NCBI GenBank assembly: GCA_020851415.1
Contig: JADZCU010000050.1
Coordinates: forward strand, 1 to 64,000
Direction of reading: 5' to 3'
Length of the DNA stretch: 64,000 bases
Source of the DNA: Candidatus Peregrinibacteria bacterium
GTDB taxonomy: Bacteria > Patescibacteriota > Gracilibacteria > UBA1369
Shown here: positions 34,400 to 42,982 of the stretch, piece after piece
Numbering within the stretch: position 1 is the stretch's first letter
How the letters are laid out: every line of letters starts with the position of its first letter
The notes under the pieces: model-generated
What the model was told of the DNA's origin: nothing
The model's input: the letters and a program-made list of their open reading frames with translations, nothing else
Databases searched by the model: none
Translations under genes and position numbers: made by a program

Positions 34400-35317
34400 T
34401 CAGGCGGTTTTTGGCAGGCTTAACACTTTTAGGATATCCTTTGGTTTCTCAACAATAACGATATGACCTTTTGATTTGGTTGATTGAGCAATGGTTTCGG
34501 TAGTTACGGCATTTCTGTTTGATATTCTTGGTGGAGCGAAACGTTTGAGTGTTTCTAAATCTGACGGATCAGGTTTTCCATAACCGGCTAGAATGCCCCG
34601 ACATTCATAAGTGTCTACCAGAGCCATATCTTTATTGGGGTTATCACCGATGACCACAACATGGCGGCGGATTTGTTCACGGGTCATTTGGAGTACCTCC
34701 TCCAGATTGGTGTGCGGTTTTTCGGTTTCAATGGCGCGGCTGGCAAAGTCAATATTGTAGTCGCCTCGTTCACGGCGTCTTTGAAATTTTGGATGTGGAT
34801 TTTTTAATTCCGGAGACGGCATGGCTATAATACCGTCCATGTACTGAAAAAGTCGTGACCGCTTCATACGCATTTGCGCCTGATATTCCGGCGCGTCGGT
34901 TAACATAATGTTTTTCACGCCATGAGAATGGACTGTTTCAACTACCTCTTTTATTCCTGCATAAAGCTTGAGTTTTTTTCTGCGAATGTCACTAAATGCT
35001 TTTTGGACTTTATCCACCATGGCGTGTTGGTCGTAGTTTGGCATGCCTTCAAAAAATCCTTTTGATGTAAGGTCCTGGATCAGGTTTGCGTATTCCATGG
35101 TTCCGGCTTCTGCGTAAATTGTGCGCATGGCCTCCGCTACTTCATCTTCGGTTTTTCCGGATTCTTGGGCTATGATCTGACACATGGCTTCGTAAGCTGG
35201 GGCTGCGTAACTTACCCAAGGCCATAGGGTGTTATCGCCATCCCAGACGATGTTGGTAATTTGGCCGAAATTTTCTGCGTGAAATTCTGAGTAGTCGGGT
35301 GCTTGGGATTGTTCCAT
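34400..35317 (-). CDS. HAD-superfamily hydrolase
   Basis: 305 residues. HAD motif I is IVWDGDNTLWP near residue 20, with nucleophile Asp and acid/base Asp in D-G-D-N-T spacing; motif II is the Thr in IMLTDAPEY near 145; motif IV is VVVIGDNPNKDMALV near 220, giving the two magnesium-binding Asp residues. A helical cap lies at about 30-105. Phosphatases of phosphosugars or nucleotides fit this layout, but the substrate cannot be read from the sequence. An insert with many Arg residues (FQRRRERGDYN) near 175 is unusual. Monocistronic with its own promoter. Confidence 0.82.
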   Translation of the reverse strand: MEQSQAPDYSEFHAENFGQITNIVWDGDNTLWPWVSYAAPAYEAMCQIIAQESGKTEDEVAEAMRTIYAEAGTMEYANLIQDLTSKGFFEGMPNYDQHAMVDKVQKAFSDIRRKKLKLYAGIKEVVETVHSHGVKNIMLTDAPEYQAQMRMKRSRLFQYMDGIIAMPSPELKNPHPKFQRRRERGDYNIDFASRAIETEKPHTNLEEVLQMTREQIRRHVVVIGDNPNKDMALVDTYECRGILAGYGKPDPSDLETLKRFAPPRISNRNAVTTETIAQSTKSKGHIVIVEKPKDILKVLSLPKTA

Positions 35318-35351
35318 TGAGTGAAATTATTGATGTGTGGTTTGGCTGCTT

Positions 35352-35380
35352 ATCTTAATGTTTTTGGGTTTGTTTGTAAA
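35352..35380 (-). promoter_or_regulatory. Promoter of the HAD hydrolase gene
   Basis: Minus strand: -35 TTTACA (35380-35375), a 17-base spacer and -10 TAAGAT (35357-35352). The leader would be about 28 bases. Confidence 0.52.
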
Positions 35381-35415
35381 TTGTGCATTTTCTTGTGCAC
35401 TTTTGAGAAGGGGAT

Positions 35416-35424
35416 TGTTATATT
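35416..35424 (+). promoter_or_regulatory. Extended -10 promoter of the AEC transporter gene
   Basis: TGTTATATT (35416-35424) without a clear -35; the start would be about 20 bases before the ATG at 35452. A direct repeat TTGTGCA lies just upstream, near 35382 and 35393. Confidence 0.4.
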
Positions 35425-35451
35425 GGAATTGAATTTAACTTTTTTATTTGT

Positions 35452-36369
35452 ATGGAAATCTTTTTTACGCTCCTGACCAAGTTGCTACCACTGTATGCAA
35501 TTATGGGGCTTGGTTTTGTGGCATGTCGATACTTAAAAGTGAGTCGTGAATCTATCGCGACTCTGCTTATTTATATTATTGCACCGATCGTGGTTTTTTA
35601 TGGAGTTATGAAAGCTGATATTCGATTAGACGTTTTAGCACTGCCGTTTTTCTTTTTGACGGTTTGTTCGTTTTTTTGTGGGATCCTTTGGGTTATAAGT
35701 AAATTTTTCTGGAAAGACAATACACGAAATATTTTTGCGTTTACTTCGGCAACTGCAAATACAGGTTATTTTGGCTTACCGGTAGCGCTTATACTTTTTC
35801 AAAACGATGTTTTTAGTTTGATGGTGTTTTCGATTTTAGGGTTTGTTCTTTTTGAAAATACAGTAGGTTTTTTTGTGGTTGCAAAGGGGCACCACACTGT
35901 TCAAGAAGCTTTGAAAAAGGTTTTAACTTTACCAACTGTGTACGCATTTGTTTTGGGTGTGGCCTTGAATCTTTTGAGAGTCCCAATGGGTGATATAATA
36001 ATCAATGCTTTCGATCAGTTTAAGAGTTCTTACACTGTCTTTGGCATGATGATTATTGGTATGGGGCTTGCTACTGCTACTTTGAAATCTTTTGATTTGA
36101 AGTTTTTGTCTTTGAGTTTTTTGGCAAAATTTGTTTGTTGGCCGGCTTTTATGATGGGCTTTGTGTATTTAGATAGAAATTTCATTCACTTTTTTAGACC
36201 TGAAATTTATCCGGTAATGTTGTTAATGTCGATTTTGCCTTTGCCTGCCAATAGTGTGGCACTTGCTACGAAGTTTAATGTGCATCCTGAAAAAGCAGCG
36301 ACTGCTGTGTTTCTGAGTACGCTGTTTGCTTTGGTGTTTATTCCACTTATGGTTGGGATTTTGGTTTGA
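35452..36369 (+). CDS. AEC (auxin efflux carrier) family permease
   Basis: 305 residues with about ten hydrophobic segments spread over the whole length, the usual size and layout of the AEC/malonate-malate permease family. It begins LLTKLLPLYAIMGLGFVACR, carries the mid-protein segment ANTGYFGLPVALILF near residue 103 and ends with the NSVALATKFNVHPEKAATAVFLSTLFAL segment typical of these carriers. Members export or import organic acids or related anions; the substrate cannot be predicted. It stands alone and precedes rarA by 65 bases. No Shine-Dalgarno site. Confidence 0.85.
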   Translation: MEIFFTLLTKLLPLYAIMGLGFVACRYLKVSRESIATLLIYIIAPIVVFYGVMKADIRLDVLALPFFFLTVCSFFCGILWVISKFFWKDNTRNIFAFTSATANTGYFGLPVALILFQNDVFSLMVFSILGFVLFENTVGFFVVAKGHHTVQEALKKVLTLPTVYAFVLGVALNLLRVPMGDIIINAFDQFKSSYTVFGMMIIGMGLATATLKSFDLKFLSLSFLAKFVCWPAFMMGFVYLDRNFIHFFRPEIYPVMLLMSILPLPANSVALATKFNVHPEKAATAVFLSTLFALVFIPLMVGILV

Positions 36370-36397
36370 TGCATCACGTAATTGATGAAATTTAGAT

Positions 36398-36426
36398 TTG
36401 CACATATTCATTGGTGAGTATACACT
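36398..36426 (+). promoter_or_regulatory. Promoter of rarA with -10 next to the start codon
   Basis: -35 TTGCAC (36398-36403), a 17-base spacer and -10 TACACT (36421-36426). The ATG is at 36435, so transcription would begin within about two bases of it. A small inverted repeat TGAGT/ACTCA overlaps the -10. Confidence 0.45.
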
Positions 36427-36434
36427 CACTTTGT

Positions 36435-37742
36435 ATGGCGAACTTGTTTGATTCACAAAATCAGGCTCTTTGGGACGAACCCCTTGCGTTTAAACTGAGG
36501 CCACAAACTTTAGAGGAGTTTTTTGGGCAGGAGGAGATTGTTGGTGAAGGGAAGTTGCTGCGTGAACTGATTCAGAACGATCAGCTGCATTCGGTGATTT
36601 TTTATGGGCCGCCGGGGTGTGGGAAGACCACGCTGGCGAATATTGTGGCTCACGAAACTGAAGCTGAGTTTGAGGTTTTGAGTGCTGTTACCGGCGGCGT
36701 TCCGGAGTTACGAAAAATCGTGGCGGTAGCCAAAGAGCGAAGGAAGATGGGTATGCGAACCGTTTTGTTTGTAGATGAAATCCATAGATTCAGTAAATCA
36801 CAGCAGGATGCTTTGCTCCCGCATGTTGAAGATGGAACGGTGATTTTAATTGGTGCTACCACCGAGAATCCTTCCTTTGAGGTTATTTCTGCTTTGCAAT
36901 CCAGGTCGCAGGTTTTTGTGTTTCACGCTTTAAGTGATGAAGCTTTACGGAACATTTTGGTTCGCGCTTTGCAAAAAGTCGCGCAATTGCAAAAAATTAA
37001 CAGTATCCAGATTGACCAGGAAGGTATGGATTTTTTGGTACAGTTTGCGAATGGTGATGCTCGAAATTTACTGAATACTTTGGAGATTATTTTGAAAGTG
37101 GTGAAAAAAACGGAAATTTCTTTGGCTGAAATTCAGAAGGTTTTGCAGCGAAAAAATCTGCGTTACGACAAAAAAGGGGAGGAGCACTACAACATTATTT
37201 CGGCTTTGCATAAGAGTATGCGTGACAGTGATCCGGATGGTGCGCTGTATTGGATGGTGCGAATGCTGGAGGGTGGAGAAGATCCTTTATATGTGGCTCG
37301 AAGATTGATCCGGTTTGCTTCTGAGGATATTGGCATGTGCGATCCAAATGCGCTTACACAGGCTGTTGCTTCTATGCAGGCTTGTCATTTTAATGGTATG
37401 CCGGAGTGCGGTGTGAACCTGGCGCAGACAGTGGTGTATTTGAGTTTGGCACCAAAGAGTAATGCTTTATATACGGCTTATGGAAACATTCAAAGAGATG
37501 TTTCCAAGTTTGGAAATTTAGAAGTGCCGCTGCATATTCGCAACGCTCCAACAAAAATGATGAAAGAGTGGGGTTATGGAAAAGGTTATCAGTATGCCCA
37601 TAATTTTGATGCCGGAGTTGCGGGGCAGATTCATTTGCCGGATGCGCTTGCTGGAAAGGAGTATTATCAGCCGACTGATCGTGGGATTGAAGCGAAGTTG
37701 AAAGAGAAGTTGGAGCGGCTTCGTGAGTTGAGGAAAAAGTAG
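36435..37742 (+). CDS. rarA: Replication-associated recombination protein A (RarA/MgsA)
   Basis: 435 residues from ATG 36435 (MANLFDSQNQ, the usual family start); an ATG at 36411 lies upstream of the predicted -10 and is unlikely. RarA is an AAA+ ATPase related to clamp-loader subunits that acts at stalled forks. Walker A is GPPGCGKTTLA near residue 57, Walker B VLFVDEIHRFSKSQQDALLP near 112, sensor 1 IGATTENPSF near 140; the C-terminal tetramerisation region contains DPLYVARRLIRFASEDIG and ends with the characteristic YQYAHNFDAGVAGQIHLPD segment. Length is normal. Single gene. Confidence 0.93.
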   Translation: MANLFDSQNQALWDEPLAFKLRPQTLEEFFGQEEIVGEGKLLRELIQNDQLHSVIFYGPPGCGKTTLANIVAHETEAEFEVLSAVTGGVPELRKIVAVAKERRKMGMRTVLFVDEIHRFSKSQQDALLPHVEDGTVILIGATTENPSFEVISALQSRSQVFVFHALSDEALRNILVRALQKVAQLQKINSIQIDQEGMDFLVQFANGDARNLLNTLEIILKVVKKTEISLAEIQKVLQRKNLRYDKKGEEHYNIISALHKSMRDSDPDGALYWMVRMLEGGEDPLYVARRLIRFASEDIGMCDPNALTQAVASMQACHFNGMPECGVNLAQTVVYLSLAPKSNALYTAYGNIQRDVSKFGNLEVPLHIRNAPTKMMKEWGYGKGYQYAHNFDAGVAGQIHLPDALAGKEYYQPTDRGIEAKLKEKLERLRELRKK

Positions 37743-37786
37743 ATTTTGCTTGGCGATTTTGTTAACGTTCTTTTTGATTATTTATC

Positions 37787-37792
37787 TATAAT
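37787..37792 (+). promoter_or_regulatory. Consensus -10 box abutting the agmatinase start
   Basis: TATAAT at 37787-37792 with the ATG at 37801, eight bases on; the mRNA would be leaderless or nearly so. The best -35 is weak (TTAACG near 37762). Confidence 0.45.
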
Positions 37793-37800
37793 TTTTCGAC

Positions 37801-38880
37801 ATGGATAAAAAAACTTTGGAGAGTAAAAAGAAGAAAATTGCGGCGTATGATCCGAGTGCTATCGGCACTTTGAATGGTCAGCTTTTTGGCTTGCCTTTCA
37901 CGAATGCGGAATCTGAAGTTGTGATTATTCCCATGCCTTGGGAGGTGACAGTTTCTTATCGTGCTGGCACTGCGCAGGGACCAAAAACGATGTTTGATGC
38001 ATCTACTCAGGTGGATTTTTATGATGCGGATATTCCGGATGCCTGGAAGCTGGGAATTGGCATGCAGCCTATTCCAAAGTACTGGGCTCAGAAAAATAAG
38101 GAACTTCGAAAACTTGCTGAAAAGTGTATTGATAACCTGGAAAATGGCGGAAGCGAAACTGATAAAAAAGTTCAGAAATATTATGAACAGATCAATGCAG
38201 GTGGTAGGGAACTTAATGAATGGATGGAAAAAGAGTCGGCCAAACTTTTGAAAGAAGGAAAGTTGGTTGGTGTTATGGGTGGTGAACATAGTGTGCCACT
38301 TGGCTTTATGAAGGCTTTAACTAAGCAATATCCAACCTATTCAATTTTGCATATTGATGCGCATGCTGATCTTCGCAAAGCTTATGAAGGGTTTGAATAT
38401 TCACATGCTTCCATTCAGTACAACTCTACAAAAATGAAAAATATCGAGCGTTTGGTTGTGGTTGGCATTCGTGATTATTCTGAGCAGGAAGCTGACCGTA
38501 TTGCTGCGTCAAAAGGCCGCATGGTTTCTTTCCCGGATCGTGATATTAAACGTCGTTTGTATAGCGGTGATACCTGGAAGAAGATCGCTGAGGACATTAT
38601 CAAACCTCTTGGAAAAAATGTTTATATCAGTTTCGATATTGATGCTTTGGATCCTGCTCTTTGTCCTCATACGGGAACGCCGGTTCCGGGCGGTCTTGAG
38701 TTTGAACAGGTCTTTTTTATGCTCGAAGCATTGATGAAAAGTGGTCGAAAAATTATTGGATTTGATCTGTGTGAGGTGGCACCCGGCGTCACTGATGACT
38801 GGGATTCAATGGTTGGCGTAAGGGCTCTATACAGGCTTGCGCTCCTCCTCGCGAAAAGTAACGGGAGGTTTGGGAAGTAA
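37801..38880 (+). CDS. speB: Agmatinase / arginase-family ureohydrolase
   Basis: 359 residues. Ureohydrolases cut guanidino compounds to urea plus an amine. Both manganese sites are present: GVMGGEHSVPLG near residue 158, HIDAHADLRKAYEG near 182 (D-x-H-x-D) and YISFDIDALDPALCP near 280 (D-x-D), with GFDLCEVAPG near 320. The family's usual length is about 300; here about 60 extra residues form a helical insert at roughly 100-150. Because a SpeA-type arginine decarboxylase is encoded nearby, agmatine is the likelier substrate, giving putrescine; arginase activity cannot be excluded. No Shine-Dalgarno site. Confidence 0.87.
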   Translation: MDKKTLESKKKKIAAYDPSAIGTLNGQLFGLPFTNAESEVVIIPMPWEVTVSYRAGTAQGPKTMFDASTQVDFYDADIPDAWKLGIGMQPIPKYWAQKNKELRKLAEKCIDNLENGGSETDKKVQKYYEQINAGGRELNEWMEKESAKLLKEGKLVGVMGGEHSVPLGFMKALTKQYPTYSILHIDAHADLRKAYEGFEYSHASIQYNSTKMKNIERLVVVGIRDYSEQEADRIAASKGRMVSFPDRDIKRRLYSGDTWKKIAEDIIKPLGKNVYISFDIDALDPALCPHTGTPVPGGLEFEQVFFMLEALMKSGRKIIGFDLCEVAPGVTDDWDSMVGVRALYRLALLLAKSNGRFGK

Positions 38881-38941
38881 ATAATTTTTGTATGTGTCTA
38901 AATTCTTCCCAAGAATTGGCTGAACATTTTCTTTATTGTTG

Positions 38942-39154
38942 TTATTCGAAATCTCTCAAATTGAGTTGTGATTGTCTTAGAATTGAGTGAAAAGTTCCAT
39001 GCGGGATTTCTTTTCTGTCCATTGGAACGATCACGGTGAGTGTTGGTTTGCCGGTTTTGCGGTATTTGGCATGACTGCCTTTCTGAGAGATAAAAAGAAA
39101 GCCCTTTGATTCAAGGACTTTGGTGATTTGTTTTGAGGAGTAAAATTTAGGCAT
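38942..39154 (-). CDS. hicA: HicA-type toxin (mRNA interferase)
   Basis: 70 residues with the dsRBD-like HicA fold: KQITKVLESKGFLFISQKGSHAKYRK contains the active-site His (GSHAKY), followed by VIVPMDRKEIPHGTFHSILRQ. HicA cuts mRNA when free of its antitoxin. Its start lies 8 bases inside the hicB gene, so the antitoxin is translated first, the less common order (hicB then hicA) that is nevertheless known. It probably acts as a stress or genome-stability module; the catalytic His is intact, so the toxin should be active. Confidence 0.9.
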   Translation of the reverse strand: MPKFYSSKQITKVLESKGFLFISQKGSHAKYRKTGKPTLTVIVPMDRKEIPHGTFHSILRQSQLNLRDFE

Positions 39155-39368
39155 GTTTGACTATCATTTGGACGATTTCTGGTTTTTCGACTTTTGCTAT
39201 TTTCATTGTTTTTGCGTCTTCAAAGTAAAGTTCTAGTGCTTCATCAATGTTTTTCAGAGCTTCTTTTTTAGTTTTGCCAAAGCTGGAAACATCTACATTG
39301 AGGCATTGTGCCACGTAATATTTACCTTCTTTCCAGATGATACTTTTGAGTTTCATGGTTTTTGCCAT
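39147..39368 (-). CDS. hicB: HicB-type antitoxin
   Basis: 73 residues, the short HicB form: IIWKEGKYYVAQCLNVDVSSFGKTKKEALKNIDEALELYFED is the degraded RNase-H-like domain that blocks HicA. A separate DNA-binding domain (as in longer HicB) is missing, so autoregulation, if present, must use another surface. It is the first gene of the pair and overlaps hicA by 8 bases. A palindrome ATCATTATGAT lies 30 bases upstream. Confidence 0.88.
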   Translation of the reverse strand: MAKTMKLKSIIWKEGKYYVAQCLNVDVSSFGKTKKEALKNIDEALELYFEDAKTMKIAKVEKPEIVQMIVKHA

Positions 39369-39397
39369 AAAGGGAAGTGATGGAGTTATTAAATCAT

Positions 39398-39408
39398 ATC
39401 ATTATGAT
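39398..39408. promoter_or_regulatory. Operator-like palindrome upstream of hicBA
   Basis: ATCAT-T-ATGAT, 5-bp arms, centred 35 bases before the hicB ATG in an AT-rich stretch that probably contains the promoter. Candidate binding site for autoregulation. Confidence 0.35.
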
Positions 39409-39449
39409 GAATTTTTAAAAAGATTCTAAATTTTTGTTGATATAAAATG

Positions 39450-39493
39450 AAAAACCGCCAAAGCATCTTCTTTTCTGTACTTTGACGGTTTTT
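39450..39493 (-). terminator. Rho-independent terminator of glnA
   Basis: Minus strand: AAAAACCGTCAAAG pairs with CTTTGGCGGTTTTT (one wobble) around a 16-base loop and ends in T residues, 15 bases after the glutamine synthetase stop. Confidence 0.88.
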
Positions 39494-39508
39494 GTGGTGG
39501 ATTTTGAA

Positions 39509-41041
39509 TTAGAACATTGCCCAAATCATCTGGTTGTAGACCTCGTGGTGGAAGAGGATTTCGCCGTTTTTGATTTTGGTGCCAAGTGATCGGGGACTGC
39601 GGTCGGCAGTGGTGCGCTTGAGAGTTGAGTATTTGCTGTGGTTTTCGTCGCCGAGGATTTTTTTCATGAAATCGCTGGTTTCAAAATTTACAATAGCGGC
39701 TTCGATTTCACCCGGAAGTTTTTGGATCTCTTTGTTGAAAACTGCATCCTCCATTTTTTTAAATTCTGATTCAGATGCTTCGATGGCTGCGAGTCCACAT
39801 TTGATGAGGGTGTAATAAGCGATGTATGGGTTGGCGTCCGGGGCGACGGTGCGCACCTCAATGCGAGAGCTTTTTTCGTTTCCGATTGGAATGCGAATCA
39901 TGGAACCACGGTCGGTGGCGGACATTTTAATTTCATTTGGGGCTTCGTAAGCCGGGTCTAAGCGGCGATAAGCGTTGACGCTGGAGTTGATAGTGAGGCA
40001 AAGATCTTGGCCGTAGTAGAGGATTCCGGTTGCAAATTTATGGGCAGTTTCTGAAAGAGCGAATTTGCCTTTGGCGTCATAAAAAAGGTTTTTTCCATTT
40101 TGAGAGAGTGACATGTTGGTGTGCATACCACTGCCATTGATGCCCTGTACCGGTTTTGGCAGGAATGATGCGGTGAGTCCCATGGTGCTGGCTACCTGGC
40201 GTGCCAGAAGCTTGTAGAGCTGAATTTGGTCTGCTGTATCCAGGGCGTGGGTGAAGCGGAAGTTTAGTTCAAATTGTGCAGGTGCCACTTCCGGATGATC
40301 CTTTTCGTTTTCATAGGCCATGGCGCGTTGGACTTCGGCGAATTTGTCGATGAATTTTCGAAGGATGTCTTGAGGAAGGGATGTGTAGTAACCGCTGGAA
40401 GTTACCAGTTCAAAACCTTCCGTTTCGTCAAAGACCTGTTCGGCCTTAAATCCTTTGAATAGGAATCCTTCAATTTCCGGCGCGATGTTTACCGTGATAC
40501 CCTTGGCGGAAAGTTCTTCGCAGAGGCTGGAAAGTTTGGCACGGAAGTCGCTGTCATAAAGGCTGCCGTCTTTGTCACATACGTTTGCAAAAAGCAGAGC
40601 TTTACCCCGGCCAAATAAATCTGACGGTGCAAAACGGAAGGTTCGCCAATCGATTTTTAGGCGGAGATCAGACTCTTTTTGAGCGGTAAAACCGCGTATG
40701 GATGAGCCATCAAACGTGAGGTTATCTTCGGCGCCCAACAGGAATTTTTTATCGTAATCCAGCATGTGGAGCCTTCCTTCAAGGTCGCTGAAGAAGACCG
40801 TAACGGCTTTGATTCCGACTTCCTGAGCCAAATAATCCATATATTTTTTTCTCATTTCTTCGCCGCTTTTTCCTTCTGATCTTTCCTTTTTTATGGCCAG
40901 GTTTTTTTCTTCAAGTTCCAGATAATCTAAATCCAGCAGATGATTTGGGATAGCAAAATCAAAATCGTAATCCCGTTCACGTGCCACAATTTTCTCAGTC
41001 GACTGTTGAGATGTCTTTTTCGCGATGGTTCCTTCAACCAT
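39509..41041 (-). CDS. glnA: Glutamine synthetase
   Basis: 510 residues. Joins ammonia to glutamate using ATP. Signatures of type I enzymes: FDGSSIRGFTAQKESDL near residue 110, the metal ligands in IAPEIEGFLF near 180, HPEVAPAQFELNF near 258, NGSGMHTNMSLSQNGKN near 300, and IRIPIGNEKSSRIEVRTVAPDANPYIAY near 397. Residues 1-75 form a charged extension not found in the standard enzyme, and the C-terminus ends in MIWAMF rather than the usual aromatic tail. I do not see the adenylylation-site Tyr motif of enteric enzymes. It has its own terminator and is divergent from the arginine decarboxylase gene. Confidence 0.9.
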   Translation of the reverse strand: MVEGTIAKKTSQQSTEKIVARERDYDFDFAIPNHLLDLDYLELEEKNLAIKKERSEGKSGEEMRKKYMDYLAQEVGIKAVTVFFSDLEGRLHMLDYDKKFLLGAEDNLTFDGSSIRGFTAQKESDLRLKIDWRTFRFAPSDLFGRGKALLFANVCDKDGSLYDSDFRAKLSSLCEELSAKGITVNIAPEIEGFLFKGFKAEQVFDETEGFELVTSSGYYTSLPQDILRKFIDKFAEVQRAMAYENEKDHPEVAPAQFELNFRFTHALDTADQIQLYKLLARQVASTMGLTASFLPKPVQGINGSGMHTNMSLSQNGKNLFYDAKGKFALSETAHKFATGILYYGQDLCLTINSSVNAYRRLDPAYEAPNEIKMSATDRGSMIRIPIGNEKSSRIEVRTVAPDANPYIAYYTLIKCGLAAIEASESEFKKMEDAVFNKEIQKLPGEIEAAIVNFETSDFMKKILGDENHSKYSTLKRTTADRSPRSLGTKIKNGEILFHHEVYNQMIWAMF

Positions 41042-41414
41042 AAATAGGAAAAATTAGTGAATAAAAATTATCCTGACGTGAGTTAATCTAATTTAACCCT
41101 CAATAAAAACAAGCATCTTGCAGCCACTTTTTCGCGGTGTACAAAATTTCTACAACATGAATTTTGTTTTGGCTTTGATCAATCACAATTACTCCATGGC
41201 GTCTTTTGTTTTATTTTTCGACAGGCATTTCTTTGTTGATATTGATACTGAATATTTTGCAGTTGTATTTTTTTCGTCCGAATCGGGATCTTTTTTATGG
41301 TGGAAATTTGTTCAAAAATCAGGTCAGTTTTTCCCCAGTACAAAAATCTTCTTGCGCTTCAGTTCTATATTTGGTACAAACGAAATTACGTGATTATTTT
41401 ATGTCAGTTCTGAA
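41042..41414. other. 373-base intergenic region between glnA and the arginine decarboxylase gene
   Basis: No gene that I can support. It contains an inverted repeat GTTAA/TTAAC (41082-41097) 41 bases before the glnA ATG, possibly an operator, and a candidate promoter for the plus-strand gene at 41371-41400. Two open frames of 91 and 70 codons across 41118-41418 have no RBS, no codon bias and no recognisable product. Confidence 0.5.
41371..41400 (+). promoter_or_regulatory. Possible promoter of the arginine decarboxylase gene
   Basis: TTGGTA (41371-41376), an 18-base spacer and TATTTT (41395-41400). The GTG start is at 41415, so the leader would be only about 8 bases. Confidence 0.38.
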
Positions 41415-42806
41415 GTGAAAAAAACTAAGCGCACTTCTGCGCGCAAGAACTATAAAAATTTTTGGAAACTAAGTCAGAAAGATTTTAATACCGAGTATTT
41501 TGATATAAATAAGGACGGCGAACTGGTTGTATATGAGGGTAATTATAAGTACAACGTTCATGATTTGGCTCGAAAGTTCGGGTCGTCTGTTGAAATTTAC
41601 CTCCCATCAATTCTGGAGGAGCGTTTGAACCATCTGTTTCGGGTGGCTAATTTGAACTGCAAGCGTCTTGGATATAAAGGTAAATTCATCTATCACTATC
41701 CGATGAAAGTGAATCAGAATAAGGAGTTTGTACTCCCGATGATTTCTGAGGGTTCACATTTGGAATGTGCTTCGGCCAACGATTTGTGGATTGTAAAAAA
41801 ACTTTGGGAAGGTGAAAACTTTTCTGCAAAAATTCGTGTGCTTTGCAATGGTCCAAAAACCGAACAGTATATTTCTTTGATTAAGAAATTGCGTGAAGCG
41901 GGGTTAAGTATTATCCCGATTATTGAAGATACAGAGGAGTTAAAGCTCTTTAAAGGATTTACCGGAGATTTGGGTATTCGTATCAACCTGCAGTCAAAAG
42001 TGAAATCTCACTGGGACAAGAAAATTGACCGTTTTGGTTTGCTTCAGGAAGAGATTCTTGAGCTTGGTAAAATCAGAAATTTGAAAATTCTTCACTATCA
42101 TATCGGTTCACAAATTGAAGTGGAGAACGACATTATTATTGCTTTACGTGAAGCTTTTAAGGCTTATCAAAAGATCCGCGAGGTGAATCCGACCCTGGAT
42201 ACTATCAATATTGGCGGAGGATTTGCTGTCCCTTATGAGAAGAAAAAGATGTACAGCGTGGAGTCTGTTATTTACAGGATATTTAAAAATCTGAAAGATT
42301 TGAGTGATAAAGCCGGTATTCCACATCCGAACGTGATTGTTGAGTGGGGCCGTTATATTGCTGCACCTGCACAAATTTCAGTGTATCGGGTTGTTTGCGC
42401 GAAAGAGATTCCAAAGGCTGTTGCCAAGCAGTGGTACGTTATCGATGGAAGTTTTATGAATGACCTTTTGGATACCTGGGCTATCCATCAAAAATGGCAT
42501 GTCACGCCGGTAAATAACATGGATGCCAAGCATCGTCACCGTGTGTGGTTGGCCGGATTGAGCTGCGATTCGGATGATAAGTATGCCGCCAGTGACGGTT
42601 ATTTGTTGCTTCCACGATTGGAAGATTTGGAAGAAGGTACTTCTCAGTATATTGCGATTTTTGATACCGGTGCATATCAGGATGCGTTTAGTTCTCATCA
42701 CTGTTTGCTTTCGTCACCGGCTAAGGTGGTACTTCAGAACGGTATTGTGACGGTTGCACGCCGACGTGAAACACCTGATGATGTCGCTAAACTCTTTGGC
42801 TGGTAG
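41415..42806 (+). CDS. speA: Arginine decarboxylase-like PLP enzyme (fold III), compact SpeA type
   Basis: 463 residues from a GTG; no in-frame ATG exists between it and the upstream stop at 41391. It is a fold-III (alanine-racemase-like) decarboxylase: the PLP lysine sits in IYHYPMKVNQNKEF near residue 97, LKILHYHIGSQIEVEND near 227, NIGGGFAVPYEK near 265, and the C-terminal active-site segments AGLSCDSDDKYA near 388 and AIFDTGAYQDAF near 415. The sequence resembles biosynthetic arginine decarboxylase, but E. coli SpeA has about 650 residues; the inserted helical and C-terminal domains are missing. With the agmatinase gene 2.5 kb away it gives arginine to agmatine to putrescine. Other basic substrates remain possible. 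Confidence 0.82.
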   Translation: MKKTKRTSARKNYKNFWKLSQKDFNTEYFDINKDGELVVYEGNYKYNVHDLARKFGSSVEIYLPSILEERLNHLFRVANLNCKRLGYKGKFIYHYPMKVNQNKEFVLPMISEGSHLECASANDLWIVKKLWEGENFSAKIRVLCNGPKTEQYISLIKKLREAGLSIIPIIEDTEELKLFKGFTGDLGIRINLQSKVKSHWDKKIDRFGLLQEEILELGKIRNLKILHYHIGSQIEVENDIIIALREAFKAYQKIREVNPTLDTINIGGGFAVPYEKKKMYSVESVIYRIFKNLKDLSDKAGIPHPNVIVEWGRYIAAPAQISVYRVVCAKEIPKAVAKQWYVIDGSFMNDLLDTWAIHQKWHVTPVNNMDAKHRHRVWLAGLSCDSDDKYAASDGYLLLPRLEDLEEGTSQYIAIFDTGAYQDAFSSHHCLLSSPAKVVLQNGIVTVARRRETPDDVAKLFGW

Positions 42807-42809
42807 ACG

Positions 42810-42935
42810 CAATTTCCTTTTAATCCTTCGCATTACTTCGTCAGAGCCATGAAAATGCACTCAACGTATTTGCGAATACGTATCGCTTGCATTTTCATGG
42901 CTCTTCCTCGTACTGCTTGAATTAAAAGGAAATTG
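42810..42935. repeat. 126-base long interrupted palindrome between speA and mutY
   Basis: Three nested paired segments share one centre: CAATTTCCTTTTAAT (42810-42824) with 42921-42935, 15/15; AGAGCCATGAAAATGCA (42843-42859) with 42888-42904, 17/17; ACGTATT (42864-42870) with 42875-42881, 7/7, around the loop TGCG. The stretches between the segments also pair partly. It begins 3 bases after the speA stop. No T tail follows, so it is not a standard terminator. Confidence 0.85.
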
Positions 42936-42982
42936 AATTTTGGCTGTTGTAAGAATTATGTTTTGCCAATAGAATTGGCTTA

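Noticed and set aside
41118..41393. 91-codon frame in the glnA-speA gap
   Set aside because: Phe-rich, unlike neighbouring genes in codon use, no start signal and no similarity that I recognise.
41401..41418. Five-codon leader peptide (MSVLK) whose TGA overlaps the speA GTG
   Set aside because: The best promoter would start transcription after this ATG, and no Shine-Dalgarno site or regulatory codons are present.
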